Source: a virus
Direction: 5' to 3' (one strand)
DNA: 41,192 nt
Virus record (IMG/VR): IMGVR_UViG_3300007542_000057
Coordinates: 1-41,192 of that record
Position 1 is the stretch's first letter; the number at the start of each line of letters is the position of its first letter. Below, piece by piece: positions 17,809-27,200 of this stretch. The notes under the pieces were generated by a model. The model had not been told where the DNA came from. It saw nothing but the letters and a program-made list of their open reading frames with translations, and ran no database searches. Both the position numbers and the translations under genes were made by a program.

Positions 17809-18633
17809 ATGGCAAATTATACACTAACATATGACGAAGGAGTACAGGGATTCCCATCCTTTTATACCTATTATCCTGACTGGATGGTAGGAATGAACAA
17901 TTACTTCTATACGTTTAAAGGAGGTAATCTTTACCGTCATAATGTGAATGAGAATAGGAACACATTCTATTCACAATGGTGGACTCAGATAGGGACTCCA
18001 TTAGAGGCTTTTAAGCCATCTGAAATGCAAAGTGTATTCAATGTATCACCTTTAGAGAATAAGCTCTTTAAAACGCTTAATTTAGAGGGAGACGATGCTT
18101 GGGCAGCTACATTGGAAACAGATATACAAAACTCAGGCAATATAGATTATGATTGGTTTGAAAAGAAAGAGCAAAGTTGGTATGGGTTTATTAGAAACGG
18201 AGATGGATCAGCTCCTGTATCTCAAGAAGAATATTCTCTGCGTTCATTAAATGGTATAGGTAATAGTACTACTGTTGATATAGTTGGATTGACATCTACA
18301 ATAAACTTCGCTACATCTATTCAGATTGATAGCTTGCTTAGTATTGATGATTACTTTTACTTTTTATCAGTTAGCACTCCTGTATATGCAGGAAATGTTA
18401 CAGCTATAAATATAGATCTTAGACGAGGCGTGAATAATGTTGTAATAGACACATCTCCTGCCGGAACTACTCCAATACCTACAAACGTAGAAACCTTTTT
18501 ATTTATTAAGAACTCAGTTGCCGAATCTCACGGAGTATTAGGACACTATGCTGTATTTAATTTGACATATTCTAAAAATACCAAGGTTGAATTATTTGCT
18601 GCTGAATCCGAAGTAATGAAAAGTTATCCTTAA
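17809..18633 (+). CDS. Conserved tail protein, unknown exact role
   Basis: A 274-aa protein three bases after its neighbour. The first 60 residues hold a clear signature, YDEGVQGFPSFYTYYPDWM then NNYFYTFKGGNLYRHN, that I recall in tail proteins of marine Bacteroidota and cyanobacterial phages and of crAss-like phages. Residues 60-160 include SVFNVSPLENKLFKTLNLEG and WYGFIRNGDG. The C-terminal part is beta-rich. It is probably part of the tail tip or collar. It ends the tail operon; the next gene has its own promoter box. Confidence 0.7.
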   Translation: MANYTLTYDEGVQGFPSFYTYYPDWMVGMNNYFYTFKGGNLYRHNVNENRNTFYSQWWTQIGTPLEAFKPSEMQSVFNVSPLENKLFKTLNLEGDDAWAATLETDIQNSGNIDYDWFEKKEQSWYGFIRNGDGSAPVSQEEYSLRSLNGIGNSTTVDIVGLTSTINFATSIQIDSLLSIDDYFYFLSVSTPVYAGNVTAINIDLRRGVNNVVIDTSPAGTTPIPTNVETFLFIKNSVAESHGVLGHYAVFNLTYSKNTKVELFAAESEVMKSYP

Positions 18634-18640
18634 ATTTTAT

Positions 18641-18648
18641 TATCTTTG
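18641..18648 (+). promoter_or_regulatory. Bacteroidota -7 box (TATCTTTG) for the internal-protein operon
   Basis: TATCTTTG lies eight bases after the tail gene stop and 25 bases before the ATG at 18673. The leader can form an imperfect hairpin (TCTTTGTG with CACAGAGA, loop CTAAAC) that overlaps the box. No TTTG -33 element is present at the usual spacing. Confidence 0.6.
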
Positions 18649-18672
18649 TGCTAAACCACAGAGAATAAGATT

Positions 18673-19530
18673 ATGGCTTTAGGAGCAATATTAACAGGAG
18701 TATCTATAGGCTCTCAATTACTAGGTTCGGGAATGTCTTTTTTTGAAGCTAGAAAACAAAAAAAAATACAAGCAGACGCAGAAAGAAGAGCAGATCAAGC
18801 TATGGCATCGGCTCGTAAAAGTTTAGAAAAAAATTATATGGATGCTTTGGCTATTCAAAAAGAGCCATATGAATTAGAAAGAGAAGCTGCATTAGTTGCA
18901 GGTGCTCAAGCAACAGAAGCTCTTAGAGAAAGCGATAGAGGTATGGGTAGGGTTGGTGCTATATATGGACAGCAACAGCAAGCACAGCGACAAATTGCAT
19001 CTGCAATGGGTCAAGAGTTATTTAACTTAGATTATTTAAGTGCTCAAGAAGATACAAGACTTCGTGACATAGGAACTCAGCTTGATTTAGGAGAGGTTAC
19101 AGGTGCACAGCTTGAAGCTGCGAGTGCTGAAGAAAGAAGAGCACAGCAGTTAATGTCAGGCGTTAAAGGTATTGGAGGAGCTGCAATGACGGGTGTAGAG
19201 GGATTGGCTTTATATGGAAAACAAAAAACACCTACAAGTGGATCTACTAGTGGTCCAAGTATGTCAGAATTAGTTTCTCAAGCAGATTTGGGATTAGGAA
19301 AATCAGTACAAGGCTTGCAATCAAATCCTTACCAAGCAGATATGTACAATATCGCTCAAATAGCTCCACCACAAATACCGTTAACCCTTGAAGAGCAAAT
19401 GATGTTGATGCAGACCACAACAGACTCAAGAGGAACTCCTATAGGAGCTGAACCTACGCAATATATGCTTCCACCTACAAAGCGCTTTCTTAGTTCTTTA
19501 AATCCTTTTTCTTTATTTAGAAGAAATTAA
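18673..19530 (+). CDS. Putative internal virion (ejection) protein, gp14-like
   Basis: A 285-aa protein. It starts with a hydrophobic helix (ALGAILTGVSIGSQLLGSGMSFF), followed by a long Ala/Gln/Arg/Glu-rich helical region (KKIQADAERRADQAMASARK, then GAIYGQQQQAQRQIASAMGQ) to about residue 175, then a Pro/Ser/Thr-rich tail with PPQIPLTLEEQMMLMQ. This layout is typical of podovirus internal core proteins such as T7 gp14, which are ejected with the DNA and form a pore in the outer membrane. It begins an operon of three virion genes of rising size, as gp14-gp15-gp16 do in T7. The call rests on layout and composition. Confidence 0.7.
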   Translation: MALGAILTGVSIGSQLLGSGMSFFEARKQKKIQADAERRADQAMASARKSLEKNYMDALAIQKEPYELEREAALVAGAQATEALRESDRGMGRVGAIYGQQQQAQRQIASAMGQELFNLDYLSAQEDTRLRDIGTQLDLGEVTGAQLEAASAEERRAQQLMSGVKGIGGAAMTGVEGLALYGKQKTPTSGSTSGPSMSELVSQADLGLGKSVQGLQSNPYQADMYNIAQIAPPQIPLTLEEQMMLMQTTTDSRGTPIGAEPTQYMLPPTKRFLSSLNPFSLFRRN

Positions 19531-19542
19531 AAATATTAATAT

Positions 19543-21270
19543 ATGGCAAAAACAAGTTACGGATACGTTGAACGGAATTTAGAGAACGATGTAAATTGGG
19601 CTGAAGTAGGGAAGGGATTCTCTGATATGCTTATTGCAGAAAGAGAAGAGAGAAAGGCTAAGAAGGAATTTCTTGACTCTGCTATGGTTCAGACTCAAGA
19701 AGATATAACCAAAAATGCTCCATTAGGATATAATACTGATTTTAATGACAGGATGATTGGGTTGGCATCTAATTCAAATGCATTTGTGTTAGCTGCAAAT
19801 AAAGACTTAAAAGCAGGCAGAATAACTCCCGAAGAGTATATGCGTAAACTTCAGCGAATAAACTCTAGTGCAGATACGGTATTCGCTTTAGGTAATGACT
19901 TTAATGCCATATATGAAGATAAGTTAATTAGAATGGATGATAAAACTTCAGGTGCTGTTGAACAAACTGCATTTGAAGCTATGGCTGATTTAGTTAATTT
20001 TAATAGTCACGATTTTATGATCGACAAGAACGGAACAATAGTAGCTGCTCCGTTAATTCAAGATGCAAATGGCGTAACAACACTCGATGGCAATAACGCT
20101 AGGAGTGTTCAAGCTATATTTAACATAGCTCAAAACAAAGTAGATAGACTTGATGTAGAAAATACTATACAAGAAAAAGTAAAAAGACTTGGGCAAACAA
20201 TATTGGGCACATCCGTAGCTGCTACATATAGTAAGCAAGGTATGGATGTTTTAATGAAAGGCATAAGACGAACAGATCCTGAAGCATATGAAAAGTGGAG
20301 AAAAGAAACAGTTAAAGAAATAATGGCTAATGATTTAGATGTGGCTTCTGTTTTAGCTGACTATGGCAATGCATACGAAACCACTACAGATAAAAATCTT
20401 TATGATAAAAATAAAGACAAATATATATATGTAGACATTACGAATGGTAGGGAGATAAAGGTAGAGTTGACAGAAAAGCAAAAAGAAGATGCTTTAGATA
20501 TATTATATGGAGTTATAGATAGCCAAGTTGGAAGCGAAAGAACGGAAGAGGCAACGTCTGTAATGAGACCTGATGTGTCACTAAGAGAAAGTTGGAACAA
20601 AGAAAATGCTGAAAAGTTAAAAGCTCAGGATGCTGTAAATATGCTAGGTTACTTATACGCACCTAAAAACGATGATGATATGATCGTAGCTATTAATTAC
20701 TTCGAAGGTTTAAATCCTAACATTATGGATATTCGAAGAACGCCTGAAAAAATTGAAATTGACACAAAAGATAAAGATGGAAATATAGTTACTACCCCAA
20801 TTGGATATGGATCTGATTTTAGTATGTTCGTCAAAGGAGCTACTGCATTGACAGCAGAAAAGGATGTATCTTCTGCTTTAAGTAAAATAGACAAGACAAA
20901 ACTTAATATTGATGAAAAAGGAAAATATATTTTCTCGCAAGGAACAAGAAGTCAACCTAGAAAAATAAAGACAAGTAAAAGTGGAGCTGATTTCAGTCAA
21001 TACAAAAAATATATTGATGATAACGTAAATATTGATAATGTTGAACAATTACAAAATACGCTAAGTGGTTTGGGTATTACTTCCAATGGTATAGCAAATG
21101 GCATTGTAATAACAGATGATAAAAAGGGCAAACTTACTTTTGACTACAATAAAAAAGGTATGGATTCATTAAGACGATACTTGGAAGGAAATGCTGCTGC
21201 TATCTCTCAATATCAGATTTCATTAAAAGTAAACCCACAGGGGAAACAAAATTTACCGGGAGAAGGATAA
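19543..21270 (+). CDS. Putative internal virion protein (second ejection protein)
   Basis: A 575-aa hydrophilic protein between the gp14-like gene and the giant gene, matching the place of T7 gp15. The N-terminal part is helical (WAEVGKGFSDMLIAEREERKAKKEFL), then ITPEEYMRKLQRINSSADTVFALG. Residues ~240-300 hold GIRRTDPEAYEKWRKETVKE. There is no signal peptide, membrane helix or catalytic motif that I recognise. Its stop is directly followed by the next ATG (TAA ATG), so it is likely coupled. In T7 such a protein spans the periplasm as part of the ejection tube. That role is inferred from gene order only. Confidence 0.6.
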   Translation: MAKTSYGYVERNLENDVNWAEVGKGFSDMLIAEREERKAKKEFLDSAMVQTQEDITKNAPLGYNTDFNDRMIGLASNSNAFVLAANKDLKAGRITPEEYMRKLQRINSSADTVFALGNDFNAIYEDKLIRMDDKTSGAVEQTAFEAMADLVNFNSHDFMIDKNGTIVAAPLIQDANGVTTLDGNNARSVQAIFNIAQNKVDRLDVENTIQEKVKRLGQTILGTSVAATYSKQGMDVLMKGIRRTDPEAYEKWRKETVKEIMANDLDVASVLADYGNAYETTTDKNLYDKNKDKYIYVDITNGREIKVELTEKQKEDALDILYGVIDSQVGSERTEEATSVMRPDVSLRESWNKENAEKLKAQDAVNMLGYLYAPKNDDDMIVAINYFEGLNPNIMDIRRTPEKIEIDTKDKDGNIVTTPIGYGSDFSMFVKGATALTAEKDVSSALSKIDKTKLNIDEKGKYIFSQGTRSQPRKIKTSKSGADFSQYKKYIDDNVNIDNVEQLQNTLSGLGITSNGIANGIVITDDKKGKLTFDYNKKGMDSLRRYLEGNAAAISQYQISLKVNPQGKQNLPGEG

Positions 21271-24200
21271 ATGAACGATAAAATACAACAACTATATAAC
21301 GCATTAGAAGGTGATTATAACTTAGGTTCAATTGAAGATTTTATAGCATATCTTCAAGATGAATCTAAACGTAAAATGTTTTACGAGCAAGTAATAGCAC
21401 CTAGATACAATGTAGAAAGTTTAGAGGAGTTTGAGTCTGTTTATGGTTTAAACGTAAAAAAAAAAGACGCTTCAGAGCCTGTTGGAACTACCAAGGAAAC
21501 TATGGTTTCTACTACAGAGCAAGCTCCGGCAGAAGATATTTCTTCGGACTCGGTATTCGAGTATGATTTAACAGAAACTGAGAAAATAAAAGCAGAAGAG
21601 GAGGCTAAGGCGAAAGCAGGTGAATACGATTTTAAACCTAAATCCCAAGATACCCCTGAAGATAAATTTGGAATTTATGATACTGAGCAAGATTTTTCAG
21701 CAGTACAGGGAAGCGATATTTCGCAACAAGTTAGTGATACTCAGCCAAAAATAAAACAACAAGAAGAGGCAGAAGCTGCTTATCAAGAAAAGATTAACGA
21801 AAAATTTGAAGAGATAAAACAAAGTGCTATAAACCAAGGGATAATAAAACAAGAAGAGCAAGAGATAGTAGAGCCATCAGGCGATTTATTTGCTCCTGTA
21901 GTTCAAGATCCTACTATAGAAAAGCTATACGAATTAACACCTGACTTGGATGATAGAATTAGAAACTACATCTCTTTAGAAGCTGAAATTAATAAAAACT
22001 ATGATGATCTGTCGGATGAGGTTAAAAGAAAAATCGAGCCTGCAATAAAAAGAGAAAATGGAAATGTTGTAGGTATTGACTACTCACTATTATCTAAGGA
22101 AGATGTGGACTCTTTAATTAAAGAAACCAAAGAAAATATTTTGTTTGGTAAAAAAATAAAGGGATCTGCATTAGCTAATGATATACTTGAAAATTATGTC
22201 GAAATAAACCAAGTACAAAATAAAATAAAAATAGAATCAGCTAATAACTTACGATCAGAAATTGAAGACATACAGGAAAATATAAAAGATTTAAGTACGT
22301 CTTTAGATCTATCTAAACCTGAAGATATAGAACAAATAAAACAAGTCGAAGCGTTAGCAACCAACAAAATAAATGAATATAATAGACTTTTTGAAGATAT
22401 AAATAGTCAACAAGTTGAACTAAATGCAGCAGAAATAGCAGCAAAAAACACGGAATTAGGCACTTCTGATTCTGTTATTTTTTCAGCAGTAGAAACACTT
22501 TCAGGATTAGTTGTTCAAGAACTCCCAATATTGGCTTCACTTGGGTTGTATCTTTCAGAACCTTTTACATACTCTCCGGCATTAACTAGAACTATTGCTA
22601 AGCCCAAAGAGGAAGCATTAATGAAATGGAGCGTAGAAACTAAAAAGAAAATAGAGGAATTTGTACCTACAGATACTGATGATGTTAAAGCAAATTTTGT
22701 AGGTAATGTTTTAGGGCAAATTGGTTTTGTTGTTGGGAATAGTTTGTTAGGGGCAACTCCGTTAGCTATGTTAGCAAGTGGCACAATGTCAATGGGAGAA
22801 ATGTATGAAGAAGCAATTGAAAATGGTTTGTCTCACGATGATGCTATGAATCTTTCTGTAGCTTATGGTACTGTATCTGCACCATTAGAATTTTTAGGTG
22901 CTAAAAGAGGCATTGAAGCGTTAGCAGGAAAATCTCTCAGGAAAATAATAATTAAGAAAGTATTAGAAAGTGGTGCTAAAGATTTTACAAAAGATTTTGC
23001 AGAAGAAGCAGTAAAATTTTCATTAGTACCATTATTAAAAGAGACTCTATTTGAGGGAATTGAAGAGGGTCTACAAGAGGGTGCTCAGTATCTAATAAGT
23101 AAAGGATTAGCAGAAACTTATAATGCTTTAAAAGAAGAAGATAAACCTGAGTTTATTAAAGCGAAACTATGGTCTAATGATTTTTGGAAAGAGCTTAAAG
23201 ACAATGTTGTATTAGGATCTATCGGTGGAAAAATAGGTGGTGCTACTTTAAATGTAGTGGGTGGAAATGTTTTTGTAGGCAACGAATATAAAACAATAGA
23301 AAAAATGTTTTTAGATGCTGACCAAATGTCTAAAATAGATAATCAATTAAGAGCATATAGAAGGGCAGGAAAAATAGAAACAGACGAAGATCTTCAGTTA
23401 GCAAGAGAGCAGGTTGGTATTGTTCAGTCGGCAGCAGCAGAAGTTAATAATGCTACCAAAACAAGTAAAATAAACGAAGTACAAAAGAAAAAATTATTCC
23501 AACTTACAGCAGAAAGGCTTTCGCTACAAAAAGAGATAGAAGGCGTTACTGTACCTGCCTTAGTTTCTGATAAGAAAAAAAGAATTGAAGATATAGATAA
23601 AAATATTTCTAATGTAATTTCAGGTAAATTTACAATAGAAGATATATTATCTGAACAGCAAGCACAAAAAGAAATTACTCCTGAAGAAAAAGTTGAAGCC
23701 GAAGTTACCGAAGAAGCAGCCCCTGAAGTTGCTGTTGAAGAAAAAGTAATTAATGAAACTAAAAGGGTAGATAATATATTTAACGAAACAAATCCTGAAG
23801 TAGCAGAAAAAATATCGGATAATTTAGTTAGAAATAAATCTGCTGATTTTGAGCTTTCATCTGTAGGTCAAGCAATAGTAAACCAAGCAACAAAAGCTGC
23901 CGTTGCTATTCAACGAGTAGCACCTAATGTTAGGGTGGTCCTGCACGATACAACTAAGGAATATACTAAGTTTGCGAAAGAAGGCACTAGAGGTTCTTAC
24001 GACCCTCCGACAAAAACAATACATATAGATTTATCAAAAGCTAATAAAAGAACCGTAGGGCACGAAACATTCCACTCTATATTATTGGAGTCCATAAAAT
24101 CTGATGTAGAGTTACAGAAGCTAACGGATAATATGTACAAAACTGTTAATCGTTCTTTAGCTACCAATCCATTCTTAAAAAGAAAGCTAAGAAAGTTTTC

Positions 24201-27200
24201 TGAAAAATATGCTGACAACGTAAGAAGCGAGGAAGCATTATCTGAATTGTTTGGTATGCTTTCAAGTGATTACAAGAAACTAAGTGTTCCTGTTAAGATT
24301 AAGATTAAGCAGTTTATAAAAAAAGTTGCATCAAGAATTGGTTTAGATATAAATTATTTATCAGAAAAAGACCTATCAGACCTTGAGACAATTGAATTAC
24401 TAAATACAATGGCTGCCCGTGTAAAAGAGGGGGAAGCTATTACTGAAGAAGAAACTAAACCGCTTACTGATAGAGAAGTTGAAGAGAAAGTTTCTGATAA
24501 AAGAAAAGAACGTGAGCAGAAGGTAAGTGACGAAGAAATACAAGCAATAAAAAAAGTATCTGAGCTATCTACATCTATTCAGAAATCATTAGACTTTGCA
24601 GACAAAAGTGCTTTTAACAATAAATTGGAATTTAAAAAAGCATTACAAGACAGGTTTAATAAAGATACATATAACAAAATAAAAGAGACCTATAACGTAA
24701 AAGACAACAAATCTAATAACGACCCGGGTCTTAAAGAGTATTTAATTGATGCGTATTTAAATGAAACGCTTACGGCAATTGAAGCGTACCCTGATGCATT
24801 AGGTTGGTATGATTCTAGAATAAATGGAGCTATGTCATTTATGGAAGAGCTTCATCCTGAATTAGCTACAGATAAAAATGCAGAATCTACATTTAAAATT
24901 GCGTTAGCTATTACATCAAATGGGAATAAAGTATACGATAATTTTGTAGAAGCTAACAGACAATATGAATATTTCAAAGAAAATGGTCAATTTGATGAAA
25001 ATTATTCAATAGGAGACCAAAAAAACGGTATACTTTCTACTTTAAGATTTACTAATAAGGCTTTACAATCAATGTCTATGAGTGAGTTTACAAACTTTCT
25101 CACATCAAAGTATATAGCAGGCGATTTAAAATATATAAAAGATGGTAAAAAAACACCTCTGCTCCCCGGATTCGCAGTAGATGAAGAGGTATATGGTGCT
25201 TCTATATTTGGACCTAAAATTGGTAACGGATTTTTTATGAACCTATATGGTGAGTTTAATCAACTCACAATGGATAGATGGTTTATGAGACAGTACGGTA
25301 GAATAACAGGGACTTTACTTGATTTCGACCAAGCTAAAGTAGACAAAGGAGATGCAAGGCTGAAAAAAGCTATTAAAGGATTAGGAGTAAAAAGAAGTAA
25401 AGTTTTAGAAAGTATTGTACCTGATTTTAAAAATATATCTAATGAAGAACTAGCAAATAAAATTCAAAAGGCTAGTATGGATTTAAAGAAAAGAGCATTA
25501 TTTAAATCAGATATTAAATTAGATGAAGTAAGAAAATCGGGAAATAATTTAAGTAAACTATATAGTGCTGAGGTTGAAGCTCCAAAAAATAGTTCGCAAA
25601 GAAAATTTATAAATGAAGTTTTCTCTGAGCTTCAGTCTAAATTAAAAGAAGATTATGGCATAGACATAACAATTGCTGATTTACAAGCTGTAAATTGGTA
25701 TCCTGAAAAAGCATTATATCAGACCTTTAAAGCTGACCAAAATATAAAACAAGGAAAAGTTAATACAAGTGACAATGAGCAACCTGATTATCAAAGTGCT
25801 GCAAAAAAATTCATAAAAACAAAAGGTATATCCGAAAATAAAATTAAAGAAAATGAAAGAAGAAGAAGTGAACAAACTAAACGAGAAGACACCAATAGAA
25901 AATCTATCGAACAAGGAGCAAGACAGTTTAATAAAAACAATATTAAACCTTCAGAAATCAAAAGATTAAAAGATGAAATTATATCTATAAAAGAAGAAGT
26001 AACATCTAACGATTTAAAAGAAGTTGCGATAACTCGCGCTGTTCGTGAGCAGAAGGATGATCAGATACCTGAGAAAACTAAAAATAGAATAACAAAATTA
26101 GCAGACAGGCTAAAAAATAAATTCAATAAAGACACAGACCCTAGTATAATACTTGAAGACGTATTAGCTAATTTACAAAGATTAGATACGTGGTATGAGA
26201 CAGCAAATGATACTCAGAGAGAGGATGCTGTAAGGTTTGCAAGAAAATACCTTGGGTTTAAAGAAATAAAAACTCCTAAAATTGTAGACTATAGAGGGAG
26301 AATTAGAAAGATATTTAGTCTAATTACGGATGTAACAAAAATAGACTTAGAGCAACAGATAGAGATAGCTAGAGAATTAAAGAAAAGAGATAAGTTAACT
26401 AAGAAAGAAAAGAAGATACTAGATGATAGTTTGAACGAGATCTTAAAAGAGCTTGAAGGTGAAGGCAAGTTAACAACAAGTCAAGTAAAAGCTGTTATCA
26501 GAAAATTCCAAAAGATTGATGTTTTCTCTCCATCTCAAGTTGATTCTTTTGTTGACTATATGACCAAGGTATTCGCTGATGCAGATTATATAGCCAAGGT
26601 TAGAAAAGCTGAAAGTAAGTTACCTAAGGCAAGGAGCAATATAAAAACTAAAACAGGTATAAATGAAGTAGGTCCTGTTCTATACAAATTATTTAGAATA
26701 AACCCTAGACTAATACCATCACAGTTTTTTGAAACTTATTTAGATTTGGTTGATACATTTTCTAAAAATAAAAAAGAACTAAATCCGAAAAATTTAGAAA
26801 AAACAATGGAAGATGGTCAAGCCATACTCAACTATCTTAATGTAGAGGCTACTAAGTTAGATTGGTTGTCTAAAGGGTTTAATGATTACGTTGCTGAAAA
26901 TAAAATAAAGAATAAAGGTTTTAAGGAAATAGTTGGTCTTATGAAAAAAGAAGGCATCATAGACGATACAGACCAAGAAATTATGTTAAAATATCAGTCA
27001 GTTATCGATCCAAGTAAAAGACCAAAGAAAACAGAACAAGAAATACAGGAAGAAAAGGATGAGTTAGTAAAGGATATAAAAGATTTATCAAAAGAAATAA
27101 ATCCAATGTTCAGCACTAATGATGAAAAGTTATTAGCTGAAAAATTAAAAAATCAAATAAAAGGAAAGTCTATAGATCAGTTATCTCTAAATGAATTAAA

